Below, piece by piece: positions 1 through 8,349 of a stretch of DNA of 64,000 bases (the stretch's first letter is position 1; every line of letters begins with the position of its first letter). Position numbers and translations under genes: made by a program. Source of the stretch: Clostridiales bacterium (GTDB lineage Bacteria; Bacillota; Clostridia; Christensenellales; Aristaeellaceae); NCBI GenBank assembly GCA_004555155.1, contig SFJH01000002.1:69621-133620 (forward strand). Reading direction: 5' to 3'. The notes under the pieces are model-generated. The model searched no databases and was not told the origin of the DNA. It was given only the letters and a program-made list of their open reading frames with translations.

Positions 1-39
1 GAAGGGCGGTATGACCGACCAGAGCAGAATCTTCTTCAT
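1..39 (-). CDS. 5' end of an unknown protein, cut by the window edge
   Basis: The minus strand shows a GGAGG site followed after about six bases by ATG at 39, opening a frame that reads MKKILLWSVIPPF before the window ends. Two lysines followed by a hydrophobic run look like the start of a signal peptide or first membrane helix, but thirteen residues cannot identify the product. It lies 34 bp downstream of recF on the same strand and may be co-transcribed with it. It is not the usual gyrB start expected after recF. Confidence 0.45.
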   Translation of the reverse strand, partial: MKKILLWSVIPPF

Positions 40-73
40 GGAGCATCCTCCGATCTTGTACTCGCTTCAGAAA

Positions 74-1159
74 TCACAGACGCGTCATCTTCGCGCTCTC
101 CACACGATAGGCCGCGCCGGTTTCCGCGCCGGCCAGATCGTCGGGATCCGTGCAGGTCACCAGCGTCTGAATGCCCTTCAGGTGCTCCAGCAGACGGCGG
201 CGGCGGCTGGGATCCAGCTCGCTCATCACATCGTCCAGCATCAGCACCGGCCACTCGCCCATCTCGTCGCGCATCACATTCAATTCGGCCAGCCGCATCG
301 AGAGCGCCGCCGTGCGCTGCTGACCCTGAGAGCCATAGGCGCGCACATCGCGGCCGTCCACCAGCACCGCCACATCGTCGCGATGCGGCCCGACGGAGGT
401 GGTCATGCGTCGGGCGTCCGCATCCCGGGCGCCAAACAGCGCCTCCATGCAGGCCTCCGCCGTTTCCCCATCCACGCAGGGGCGGTATTGTATGCGAAGA
501 TGCTCCCGGTCGCCGGCAATATCCTGATGCGTCGCGCCGGCCATTTCCGAGAGCCTGTCCACATACTCCCGCCGGTGGCGCATCAGCTCCGCGCCCGCCA
601 GCGCCAGCTGCTCGTCCCAGGAATCCAGCGTTCCCAGCAGCGAGGGATTCACCGCCGCCGCCCGCAGCAGCTCGTTGCGCTGCTTCAGCGCGCGGTTGTA
701 GCGCTGCATGGCATAGTAATACGCCGGTCTGAGCTGCGAAAGCGCAATATCGACGAACCTGCGCCGCTCCGCCGGGCCGTCCTTCACCGTGCGCAGATCC
801 TCCGGAGAGAAGAGCACGCCCGTCACATGGCCCAGCAGCTCGCCCGACCGCGAGACCTCCTGCCCCGCCACCTTGATTTTCCGCTTGCCCAGGGCGGGCA
901 GCAGGATTTCCACCTCATGACTGCCGTCGCGGCGCTGGGTATGAATCTGCACGTCGGCGAAATCTGTGCCCCAGCGGATCAGCTCCCGATCCTGACGGGT
1001 GCGGTGAGAGCGCCCCGTGCAGGTGAGATACACCGCTTCCAGCACGTTGGTCTTGCCCTGTCCGTTGTCCCCCAGCAGCACCGTCACGCCCTCGCAGGGC
1101 GCAAAATCGCAGGCCTCATAGCTGCGGTAATCCTTGAGATGAAACTCCGTAATGCGCAA
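74..1159 (-). CDS. recF: DNA replication and repair protein RecF
   Basis: RecF is an SMC-like ATPase that helps load RecA at single-strand gaps through RecFOR. The 361-residue product is of normal family length. The Walker A motif GDNGQGKTN lies near residue 30, the RecF-typical SPEDLRTVKDGPAERRRFVD stretch near residue 120, a signature-like GSQGQQRTAAL near 278, and the Walker B region MLDDVMSELD near 308. The start is a TTG at 1159 preceded by GGAGG nine bases upstream; no better ATG exists. The gene is usually found in dnaA-dnaN-recF-gyrB, but here it follows typA and prfC, so it has moved away from the origin cluster. Identification is firm. Confidence 0.95.
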   Translation of the reverse strand: MRITEFHLKDYRSYEACDFAPCEGVTVLLGDNGQGKTNVLEAVYLTCTGRSHRTRQDRELIRWGTDFADVQIHTQRRDGSHEVEILLPALGKRKIKVAGQEVSRSGELLGHVTGVLFSPEDLRTVKDGPAERRRFVDIALSQLRPAYYYAMQRYNRALKQRNELLRAAAVNPSLLGTLDSWDEQLALAGAELMRHRREYVDRLSEMAGATHQDIAGDREHLRIQYRPCVDGETAEACMEALFGARDADARRMTTSVGPHRDDVAVLVDGRDVRAYGSQGQQRTAALSMRLAELNVMRDEMGEWPVLMLDDVMSELDPSRRRRLLEHLKGIQTLVTCTDPDDLAGAETGAAYRVESAKMTRL

Positions 1160-1273
1160 GGCGATCGACCTCCAGGGGAATCAATGTTTTCTGTTCTGTT
1201 CCCGATTCGCGCACCGAACCGGGAAGTCTGTTTGCCGCCCAACATCTTCGTCCATCGATTTTTGAGAACGCCA

Positions 1274-1317
1274 CGCGGGGGAGGCTTCTCTTTTCCCAAA
1301 GAAAAGTCTCCCCCACG
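1274..1317. repeat. Imperfect palindrome downstream of typA
   Basis: Arms at 1277-1293 and 1298-1314 (GGGGGAG...TCTTT against AAAGA...CTCCCCC) pair with two mismatches around a four-base loop and an A/T-rich tip. No T-run follows on either strand, so it is not a classic intrinsic terminator, although it lies 10 bp after the typA stop where one would be expected. It may be a stable 3' hairpin or a copy of a dispersed palindromic element. No second copy was seen in this window. Confidence 0.5.
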
Positions 1318-1327
1318 ATAAACCACA

Positions 1328-3154
1328 TCACTTTTTCCTTGCTTCCAGCTTCTTGCGCGCCTCGGTGCCGAGGATCTTTTTGCGCATGCGGATGGACTTC
1401 GGCGTGATCTCCACGAGCTCGTCATCGTCGATGAACTCCATGGCCTCCTCCAGCGTCAGAATGCGCACGCCGGTGATCTTCAGCGCCTCCTCCGCAGCGG
1501 CGGAGTTGCGGCTGTTGGTCATGTGCTTCTTCTTGCAGACGTTGACGTCGATGTCGCCGGGGCGGGAGTTCCGGCCGATGATCATGCCGGTGTACACCTT
1601 GGTGCCCGCCTCGATGAACAGCTCGCCGCGATCCTGCACGTTGAACAGCGCATAGCTCGTGGACAGGCCGTCCTCCCACGCCACCAGCGCGCCGCTGTTG
1701 CGGGTGGGGATGTCGCCCTTGCAGGGCTCATAGCCGTCGAACACGGAGCTCATCACGCCCTCGCCGCGGGTGTCGGTCAGGAACTCGCTGCGATAGCCGA
1801 ACAGTCCGCGGGACGGAACGGTAAATTCCAGACGCATGCGGCTCTCACCGTGCATGGACAGCAGCGTGCCGCGGCGGCGGCCGATCTTGTCGATGACGCT
1901 GCCGGAATACTCGGTGGGCACGTCGCAGACCAGGCGCTCCACAGGCTCGCACAGCACGCCGTCGATGGTCTTGTACAGCACCTCGGGCTTGGTGATGGCG
2001 AACTCATAGCCCTGGCGGCGCATGGTTTCAATCAGGATGGACAGGTGCAGCTCACCGCGGCCGTACACGCGGAATGCATCCGTGCTGTTCGTCTCCTCCA
2101 CGCGCAGGGAGACGTCGGTCAGCGCCTCCTTTTCCAGCCGGGCGCGCAGGTGACGGGAGGTGACATAGGTGCCCTCGGTGCCGGCGAAGGGACTGTCGTT
2201 GACGCAGAAGGTCATGGAGATGGTGGGCTCGTCGATCTTCACGAAGGGCAGCGGTTCCGCCATGGCCACGTTGCAGATCGTATCGCCGATCAGCAGATCC
2301 GGGAAGCCGGATACGGCCACGATGTCGCCCACGCTGGCTTCCTCGGTATTGACGCGCTTCAACCCGTCAAACTCGAACAATCCCGCCAGTCGCGCCGGCG
2401 CGGAGACGAAGCTGGAGCCGTACACACAGCGAATGGCCGTCTGGCCGGCGTGAATGGTGCCGCGCTCGATGCGGCCCACGCCGATGCGGCCCACATAGTC
2501 GTTGTAGTCGATGGTGGAGATCAGCAGCTGCAGCGATCCCTCCGGGTCTCCCTCGGGGGCAGGAATATGCTCGAGAATGCAGTCGAACAGCGGACGCAGG
2601 TCGCTGCCGGGCTGCTGCCAGTCCGTGGTCGCCGTTCCGGTGCGGCCGGAGGCGAAGATGATCGGGCTGTCGAGCTGCTCGTCGGTGGCGTCCAGCTCCA
2701 TCAGCAGCTCCAGCGTCTCGTCCACGACCTCCTCGCAACGGGCGTCCGGGCGATCCATCTTGTTGATCACGATGATGACCTTCAGGTTCAGCTCCAGCGC
2801 CTTCTTCAGCACGAAGCGGGTCTGGGGCATCGGGCCCTCGAAGGAATCCACCAGCAGCAGCACGCCGCTGACCATCTTCAGCACGCGCTCCACCTCGCCG
2901 GAGAAATCGGCGTGGCCGGGGGTGTCGACGATGTTGATCTTCACGCCGTTGTAGTGCACGGCGGTGTTCTTGGACAGAATCGTGATGCCGCGCTCGCGCT
3001 CCAGATCGTTGGAGTCCATCACGCGGTCGGCCACCTGCTGGTTCGAGCGGAAAACGCCGCCCTGCTTGAGCATCTCGTCCACCAGCGTGGTTTTGCCGTG
3101 GTCGACGTGGGCGATAATGGCGATGTTGCGAATGTCATCTCGAACGATATTCAA
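1328..3154 (-). CDS. typA: Translational GTPase TypA/BipA
   Basis: TypA (BipA) is a ribosome-binding GTPase of the EF-G family needed for 50S assembly and stress or low-temperature growth. The 608-residue product has the family length. G1 is AHVDHGKTTL near residue 15, G3 DTPGHADF near 75, G4 NKMD near 131, followed by EF-G-like domains III and V and a TypA C-terminal region with RPGDIDVNVCKKKHMTN. The start is TTG at 3154, nine bases after GAGG. It sits between prfC upstream and recF downstream on the same strand, so two translation-factor GTPases are adjacent. Confidence 0.96.
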   Translation of the reverse strand: MNIVRDDIRNIAIIAHVDHGKTTLVDEMLKQGGVFRSNQQVADRVMDSNDLERERGITILSKNTAVHYNGVKINIVDTPGHADFSGEVERVLKMVSGVLLLVDSFEGPMPQTRFVLKKALELNLKVIIVINKMDRPDARCEEVVDETLELLMELDATDEQLDSPIIFASGRTGTATTDWQQPGSDLRPLFDCILEHIPAPEGDPEGSLQLLISTIDYNDYVGRIGVGRIERGTIHAGQTAIRCVYGSSFVSAPARLAGLFEFDGLKRVNTEEASVGDIVAVSGFPDLLIGDTICNVAMAEPLPFVKIDEPTISMTFCVNDSPFAGTEGTYVTSRHLRARLEKEALTDVSLRVEETNSTDAFRVYGRGELHLSILIETMRRQGYEFAITKPEVLYKTIDGVLCEPVERLVCDVPTEYSGSVIDKIGRRRGTLLSMHGESRMRLEFTVPSRGLFGYRSEFLTDTRGEGVMSSVFDGYEPCKGDIPTRNSGALVAWEDGLSTSYALFNVQDRGELFIEAGTKVYTGMIIGRNSRPGDIDVNVCKKKHMTNSRNSAAAEEALKITGVRILTLEEAMEFIDDDELVEITPKSIRMRKKILGTEARKKLEARKK

Positions 3155-3186
3155 GGGAAAAAACCTCTTTTCGCAGTTTGAGTTTT

Positions 3187-4806
3187 TTAGATTTCCATGT
3201 CATCGGCCGTCATGCGGTCGGCGGTTTCGGCGAGCACCAGGCCCTCGTTGTTTTCGCAGGCCAAGCGGATGCTCCACTCGTTTTCAAACATCAGCACTGC
3301 ACGGCCCACGCGATCCTGGGCCACCGCAGAGGTGGACGTCAGGCGCAGCTTTTCCACCGGCTTCGGCGTCTCCACCACCCAGCGCACATACCGGAACGGC
3401 AGCGCCTCGCGAATGATGTCCACGTTGTACTCGCTCTTCAGCCGGTACTCCAGCACATCCATCTGCAGAATGCCGACGACGCCGGCGATCATCTCCTCGC
3501 GGCCGATGTTCGGGCGCTTGAAGGTCTGGATCGCGCCCTCCTGAGAGAGCTGGTTGACGCCCTTCAAAAACTGCTTGCGCTTCATGCTGTCCTCGGGCGA
3601 GACGCGGCAGAAGTACTCCGGCGCGAACAGCGGAATGCCGCTGTACCGAACCGGACTTCCGGTGCAGATGGTGTCGCCCAGGCGGAAGATGCCGGGGTCG
3701 AACAGGCCGATGATGTCGCCCGGATAGGCCAGATCGACACTCTCGTGCTCCTGGGCCATGAAGGTCTGGGGCTGCGCCAGCTTGATGCGGCTGTTGGACG
3801 AGGAGTGCCACACGGTCATGCCCTTTTCGAACACGCCGGAGCACACGCGCATGAACGCCAGGCGGTCGCGGTGCGCGGGATTCATGTTGGCCTGAATCTT
3901 GAAGATGAAGCCGGTAAACTTATCGTCGTCCGGCGCGATCTCGCCGACCTCCTCGGCCTTGCGCGGGGTGGGAGACTTGGTGTAGCTCAGGAAGCGCTTC
4001 AGGAACGGCTCCACGCCGAAGTTGTTGGTGGCGGAGCCAAAGAACATGGGCGTCAGCTGACCTGCGAGCACCTTGTCCAGATCGAACTCGTCGCCCGCCA
4101 CGTCCAGCAGCTCCACGTCCTCGCAGAGCTTGTCGTAATAGCTCTGGCCGATGATCGACGGGCAGGCGGGATCGTCGAAGCTGGCGGTCTGCACCTCAAC
4201 CTGGGTCTGGCCGTGGTCGCCTCCCTTGTACAGCTCGATCAGGCGGGTGTCGCGGTGGTACACGCCCTTGAAGTCGCCGTGGATGCCGATGGGCCAGTTG
4301 ACCGGACAGGAGCGGATGCCCAGCACCTGTTCGATCTCCTCCATCAGCTCGAAGGGATCGCGCCCGGCGCGGTCCATCTTGTTGACGAAGGTGAAGATGG
4401 GAATGGAGCGCAGCCGGCAGACCTTGAACAGCTTGATGGTCTGCTCCTCGACGCCCTTGGCGTTGTCGATCAGCATGACCGCGCTGTCCGCGGCCACCAG
4501 CGTGCGGTAGGTGTCCTCGGAGAAATCCTGATGGCCCGGAGTGTCCAGAATGTTGATGCGATAGCCGTCGTAGTCGAACTGCATCGCCGACGAGGTGACG
4601 GAAATGCCGCGCTGCTTTTCGATCTCCATCCAGTCGGAGGTCGCGTGTCTCGCGGCCTTGCGCGCCTTGACGGAGCCCGCCTGGCGGATGGCCCCGCCGT
4701 AGAGCAGCAGCTTCTCCGTCAGCGTCGTCTTACCGGCGTCCGGGTGCGAAATAATGGCGAAGGTGCGCCGACGCGCCACCTCGGCCTTGAGTTCGGGATG
4801 CTGCAT
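3187..4806 (-). CDS. prfC: Peptide chain release factor 3 (RF3)
   Basis: RF3 is the GTPase that recycles RF1/RF2 from the terminating ribosome. From ATG at 4806 the protein has 539 residues, close to the family norm of about 530. It shows SHPDAGKTTLTEKLLLYGGAI (G1), DTPGHQDFSEDTYRTL (G3) and NKMDRAGRDP (G4), all hallmark RF3 strings. The frame is open 25 codons further upstream, but AGGAGG seven bases before 4806 and family alignment fix the start there. A SigA-like promoter lies about 100 bp upstream. typA follows after 32 bp on the same strand. Confidence 0.95.
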   Translation of the reverse strand: MQHPELKAEVARRRTFAIISHPDAGKTTLTEKLLLYGGAIRQAGSVKARKAARHATSDWMEIEKQRGISVTSSAMQFDYDGYRINILDTPGHQDFSEDTYRTLVAADSAVMLIDNAKGVEEQTIKLFKVCRLRSIPIFTFVNKMDRAGRDPFELMEEIEQVLGIRSCPVNWPIGIHGDFKGVYHRDTRLIELYKGGDHGQTQVEVQTASFDDPACPSIIGQSYYDKLCEDVELLDVAGDEFDLDKVLAGQLTPMFFGSATNNFGVEPFLKRFLSYTKSPTPRKAEEVGEIAPDDDKFTGFIFKIQANMNPAHRDRLAFMRVCSGVFEKGMTVWHSSSNSRIKLAQPQTFMAQEHESVDLAYPGDIIGLFDPGIFRLGDTICTGSPVRYSGIPLFAPEYFCRVSPEDSMKRKQFLKGVNQLSQEGAIQTFKRPNIGREEMIAGVVGILQMDVLEYRLKSEYNVDIIREALPFRYVRWVVETPKPVEKLRLTSTSAVAQDRVGRAVLMFENEWSIRLACENNEGLVLAETADRMTADDMEI

Positions 4807-4909
4807 GATTATACCCTCCTGCAAAACGATAATAGTTCTTCGCGCCTGAACGTAAACATCAATGCGGCCCGAACATAGCAACTCTCCTCTGTGTCAAAAT
4901 CCACTCTTT

Positions 4910-4939
4910 ATTGTAATATTTCCAAAGTCCGCATGTCAA
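4910..4939 (-). promoter_or_regulatory. SigA-type promoter of prfC
   Basis: On the minus strand TTGACA (4934-4939) and TACAAT (4910-4915) are separated by 18 bp. This predicts a start near 4903 and a 5' leader of roughly 97 bases before the prfC ATG. Confidence 0.7.
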
Positions 4940-4956
4940 TCCCGTTCGCGGATTGT

Positions 4957-4985
4957 TTGCGTTAATTTGTGGAATGTGGTATAAT
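4957..4985 (+). promoter_or_regulatory. SigA-type promoter of the 5054-6156 gene set
   Basis: TTGCGT (4957-4962) and TATAAT (4980-4985) are 17 bp apart on the plus strand, about 60 bp before the first start codon at 5054. It is divergent from, and overlaps the region of, the prfC promoter. Confidence 0.65.
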
Positions 4986-5053
4986 CATGAGGAGAAAATC
5001 GCAGATTGAACATCGATCGCGCCGATTTTTGTTCATTGAAAGGAGCTATTCCC

Positions 5054-5275
5054 ATGACCGAATACGAAGTTCTCGTCGAAACCATCAATCCCTGCGGCGG
5101 CGGCCGCCACGCGGCGAAGGAGTTCATCGAGGTGGAGACCGAAAGCCCGGAGGCCTACGTCCGCGAAAACGGCCGGTTCCCCATCCTGGACGTCACCGTC
5201 AAGCCCGATGGCGACACGGTGATCACCACCGGCGACGAGGCCGGCAACCTGGGGAAGTACACCTTCACGGAATAA
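5054..5275 (+). CDS. Small conserved-looking protein of unknown function
   Basis: A 73-residue acidic protein beginning MTEYEVLVETINPCGG. The start is chosen at 5054 because AAAGGAG lies eight bases upstream; an in-frame ATG at 5006 has no site. It has no signal peptide or membrane segment, and the predicted make-up is short beta strands (EVLVETI, ILDVTV, DTVITTG, GKYTFTE). It is not recognised. It is the first gene of a probable three-gene unit with the GyrI-like and MazG-like genes, 21 bp ahead of the former. Confidence 0.7.
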   Translation: MTEYEVLVETINPCGGGRHAAKEFIEVETESPEAYVRENGRFPILDVTVKPDGDTVITTGDEAGNLGKYTFTE

Positions 5276-5296
5276 GCCACAGGAGGTATGCGCGCG

Positions 5297-5761
5297 ATGA
5301 ACGCCGAGTTTTGCACCAAAAGCGCCTTCACCGTAATCGGCCGCGAGGGCTCCACCCGCGACGGCGAGGGCTTCGTCCAAAGGCTTTGGGCTGCAGCCAA
5401 TGCCCTTTATCCCGAGATCGAGCCGCTGGTCAAGCGCGGCGCGGACGGCACGCCTGTGGGCTTCTGGGGCGCGATGTCCGACCCGTCCCGCGCCTTCATG
5501 CCCTGGACAAACAATTTCTCCGATGGGCTCTATCTGGCCGGAGCAGAGTGCGTCGACGGCGCAGAGCCGCCGACAGGCTGGACGAAATGGGTCGTACCCG
5601 CATTCGAATATCTGAAGATTGAATGCGAAGGCCCGGATTCCTTCCGCCGGTCGATGGAATATCTTGCCGGGCACGGCCTGTCGCTGGCCGGCGCGGTGCA
5701 TGATTTTACCGATCCGCACACCGGAAAGAACTACCACATGATTCCCATTCGCAGAATCTGA
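5297..5761 (+). CDS. GyrI-like small-molecule-binding domain protein
   Basis: A 154-residue stand-alone protein resembling the GyrI-like/AraC effector-binding fold: an N-terminal strand, a helix with FVQRLWAAAN, the central segment GFWGAMSD, then WTKWVVPAFEYLKIE and a C-terminal strand-helix. These domains bind drug-like or other small ligands, and some hydrolyse cyclopropanoid compounds. Two ATGs exist; 5297 is preferred because AGGAGG is ten bases upstream, whereas it abuts the ATG at 5288. No DNA-binding domain is present. The family call rests on overall pattern and is moderate. Confidence 0.65.
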   Translation: MNAEFCTKSAFTVIGREGSTRDGEGFVQRLWAAANALYPEIEPLVKRGADGTPVGFWGAMSDPSRAFMPWTNNFSDGLYLAGAECVDGAEPPTGWTKWVVPAFEYLKIECEGPDSFRRSMEYLAGHGLSLAGAVHDFTDPHTGKNYHMIPIRRI

Positions 5762-5793
5762 GCACAAAAAACACATACAATGGAGGCGTTTTC

Positions 5794-6156
5794 ATGGATC
5801 TTCGCATCTCCGACCTGCTCGCCATGCAGCGCGAGCTTCAGGACAGGCACCTGGAAGACTGGGGCGGCACGCCGCCGGAGCGCGCCCGCGAGCAGCTGCT
5901 GTGGGGAATCGCCGAGATCGGCGAGGTGATCGACATCATCAAAAAGCGCGGCGACGGCGAGATCATGAGCAATCCCGAGACCCGCCGCCACTTCATCGAG
6001 GAGATGGCCGACGTGCAGATGTACCTGGCCGATGTGATGCTCTGCTACGGCATCACCGCTGAAGAATACAGCGACGTCCACGCCCGCAAGCATGCCCGCA
6101 ACATGAAGCGCGACTACAAGGAGGAGAACAGACACCTCTTCGACGGCAAGGAATGA
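5794..6156 (+). CDS. MazG-like nucleotide pyrophosphohydrolase
   Basis: A 120-residue all-alpha NTP pyrophosphatase-like protein. The metal-binding pattern is visible as GIAEIGEVIDIIKK (ExxE-type helix) and EEMADVQMYLADV (ExxD-type helix), typical of the MazG/dUTPase-like superfamily, which hydrolyses nucleoside triphosphates to monophosphates. GGAGG lies about ten bases before the ATG. It closes the small plus-strand cluster 32 bp after the GyrI-like gene. The substrate cannot be told from sequence. Confidence 0.8.
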   Translation: MDLRISDLLAMQRELQDRHLEDWGGTPPERAREQLLWGIAEIGEVIDIIKKRGDGEIMSNPETRRHFIEEMADVQMYLADVMLCYGITAEEYSDVHARKHARNMKRDYKEENRHLFDGKE

Positions 6157-6218
6157 GCGCCGGACAGTCTGCCTTGGTGCAGACTCCCTTCGGAAACCGG
6201 GTATGCCCATCAAACAGC

Positions 6219-6258
6219 AAAAATCATCCTCCGTATGATCACAGCATACGGAGGATGA
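6219..6258 (-). terminator. Intrinsic terminator of comB, also usable from the plus strand
   Basis: A perfect 14-bp stem (6224-6237 with 6245-6258) and a seven-base loop are followed on the minus strand by ATTTTTG (A-run at 6219-6223). On the plus strand the stem is followed by ACGGTTTT, so it may act in both directions between the convergent MazG-like gene and comB. Confidence 0.85.
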
Positions 6259-6281
6259 ACGGTTTTACGGAGAATGCGTTC

Positions 6282-6968
6282 CTACACATCCACCCGCTCC
6301 ACGCGCACGTCCTCTCCCCTTCGGACGACCAGCGCGAACGTGAACCGGTTCAGCTGAGTGCACATTTCAAAATCCCTCTGCGGAAAGATTTCCGCCTTCG
6401 CCGGATCGAAGAACTTCCTCCCGCTGGTATTGGCAAGGCCGGCAATCCCGTCGGAGATGTCCGGCGCCTCGCCGCGGAGCAGCGCGGCGATGTACTCCGC
6501 GCAGAGCGTATCCTCCTCCGTCTCCCGCTCGCCGCCAAGGCCCATGCAGACCAGCGACACCTCCTCCGGATTCCGCCGGAGTATGTATTCCGCCGTGGCG
6601 CGGGCGTTCACCAGCGACGCGGCCAGAATCTCATCGGCGTGCACTGCGTTGGCAATGCCCTGGGTGCCCGCGCTGGTGGTATGGATAATCGTCTTTCCCC
6701 GCACATCGAAGTCATTCAGCTGCGACGGGGAATTGCCGCAGTCGAAGCCCTCGCACTTCTTTCCTCCCCGCTCGCCCACCAGCAGCGCGCCGGGATGCGC
6801 CGCCTTCAGCGCAAACGCCTCGCCGAGCGCCCCCACCGGGAGGATCGATTTCGCGCCGCGGGCCATGGCATAGCACTCCACCGAGAATGCGCGGAACACG
6901 TCGATGATCACGGTCAGCCCACGGGCCTGCCTTGCGCCCTCGACCAGCTGCAGTATCTGTACGTTCAT
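6282..6968 (-). CDS. comB: 2-phosphosulfolactate phosphatase family protein (ComB-like)
   Basis: ComB removes phosphate from 2-phosphosulfolactate, the second step of coenzyme M synthesis and of sulfolactate formation in some bacteria. The 228-residue product starts at ATG 6968, eight bases after GGAGAG. Family features are VIIDVFRAFSVECYAMARGA near the N-terminus, GERGGKKCEGFDCGNSP near residue 80, and TTSAGTQGIANA near 110. No comA, comC or other sulfonate gene is in the window, so the physiological substrate is uncertain. It is separated from the upstream M16 gene by 53 bp and ends at a strong terminator. Confidence 0.85.
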   Translation of the reverse strand: MNVQILQLVEGARQARGLTVIIDVFRAFSVECYAMARGAKSILPVGALGEAFALKAAHPGALLVGERGGKKCEGFDCGNSPSQLNDFDVRGKTIIHTTSAGTQGIANAVHADEILAASLVNARATAEYILRRNPEEVSLVCMGLGGERETEEDTLCAEYIAALLRGEAPDISDGIAGLANTSGRKFFDPAKAEIFPQRDFEMCTQLNRFTFALVVRRGEDVRVERVDV

Positions 6969-7021
6969 CTTATATCTCTCCATCAAAAACGGCGCTCCCG
7001 CCGTGCAGGAGCGCACCTTTA

Positions 7022-8272
7022 TTAACCGATCTCCTTCGAAACCCGCTCGGCATCCTTGCCCACCAGCGCGGTGGAATGGGGCGCGGAGAGAATCTCGCGC
7101 ATCATCTGGTTGACGCTTTCATGCGTGATGGATTCGATGCGATCGATGACCTCCGCTTCGGTGCGGGTGGCGTTCATCAGCAGCATGCGGCGGCCGATGG
7201 ACTGCATGCGGGCGCTGGTGGACTCCAGGCCCAGAATGTAGCTGGCCTTCAGCTGTTCGCGGGCCATGGCGAATTCCTCCGCGGTCATGCCCTGTTCCGC
7301 CAGCTTCCTCGCCTCGTCCAGAATCATTCCGCAGACCTCCACCGCGGCTTCGGGGTTCGTGCCCGCATAGACGGACAGCATGCCCGCGTCGGTATAGGCA
7401 TTGGGATAGCTGTACACGGTGTAGGCCGCGCCGCGCTCCTCGCGGATCTTCTGGAACAGCCGGGACGACATGGCGCCGCCGAACACGCTGTTGAATACCG
7501 AAAGCTCATAGTTGCGGTCGTCGCCCAGCGTCAGGCCCGGGAAGCCCATGCAGATGTGAATCTGCTCGATGTCCTTCTCCTTCACCAGCAGCGTGGGCGG
7601 CACGTCGTTGGTCACACAGCCGCGCTTCTCAAAGCCCTCCGGCGACCACTTGCCCAGCAGCGCCTCCGCCAGCTTCACCACGCTGTCCCAGTCGTAGTGA
7701 CCCGCCAGCGCCAGCACGGCGTTCTGGGGGCGATACATGCGCTTCCAATAGGACACGAGGTCGTCGCGCACGTAGGTGCTGATGCGCTCCTCATTGCCCA
7801 GAATCGGGCGCGCCACGGGCTGATCGCCGAAGTTGGCCAGCATCAGCAGCTCGTGCACCAGATCCTCCGGCGTGTCCTCGGACATGGCGATCTCCTCAAT
7901 GACCACGCCCTTTTCCTTCTCCAGCTCTCCGGCGTCGAAGGTCGGCGCGGTCACGAGATCCGCGATGACGTCCATCGCCAGCGGAAGATGCTCGTCCACC
8001 ACCTTGGCATAGAAGCAGGTGCACTCCTTGGCCGTAAAGGCGTTCAGCTGACCGCCCACGGCGTCCATCTCCTCGGCAATTTTCCTTGCGGAGCGCTTTT
8101 CGGTCCCCTTGAACACCATGTGCTCCAGGAAGTGGCTCACGCCCGCCTCGGAGGGCACCTCAAACTGCGAGCCCGACCCCAGCCACAGTCCCACCGACAC
8201 CGAGCGGAAGTGATCGATCCGCTCGCCGATGATGCGCAGGCCGTTGCTCAGCGTAATCTGATCAAAATTCAT
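7022..8272 (-). CDS. mlpA: M16 family zinc metallopeptidase (MlpA/YmxG-like)
   Basis: A 416-residue insulinase-type peptidase. The inverted zinc motif HFLEH appears near residue 49, with the downstream glutamate in the segment EKGVVIEEIAMSED near 125. The C-terminal half carries the second M16 domain with FGGAMSSRLFQKIREERGAAYTVYS. GAGGAG lies ten bases before ATG 8272. It follows pnp by 77 bp, the order also known from Bacillus (pnp-ylxY-mlpA), which supports the MlpA assignment. There is no signal peptide, so it is probably cytoplasmic. Confidence 0.9.
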   Translation of the reverse strand: MNFDQITLSNGLRIIGERIDHFRSVSVGLWLGSGSQFEVPSEAGVSHFLEHMVFKGTEKRSARKIAEEMDAVGGQLNAFTAKECTCFYAKVVDEHLPLAMDVIADLVTAPTFDAGELEKEKGVVIEEIAMSEDTPEDLVHELLMLANFGDQPVARPILGNEERISTYVRDDLVSYWKRMYRPQNAVLALAGHYDWDSVVKLAEALLGKWSPEGFEKRGCVTNDVPPTLLVKEKDIEQIHICMGFPGLTLGDDRNYELSVFNSVFGGAMSSRLFQKIREERGAAYTVYSYPNAYTDAGMLSVYAGTNPEAAVEVCGMILDEARKLAEQGMTAEEFAMAREQLKASYILGLESTSARMQSIGRRMLLMNATRTEAEVIDRIESITHESVNQMMREILSAPHSTALVGKDAERVSKEIG

Positions 8273-8349
8273 ATGCGTTCTCCTCATATGCAAAATGGAC
8301 ATACACAGTATGCCCATCTTGCAGGTTATTTCATTCGGAAAGCCGCCGG

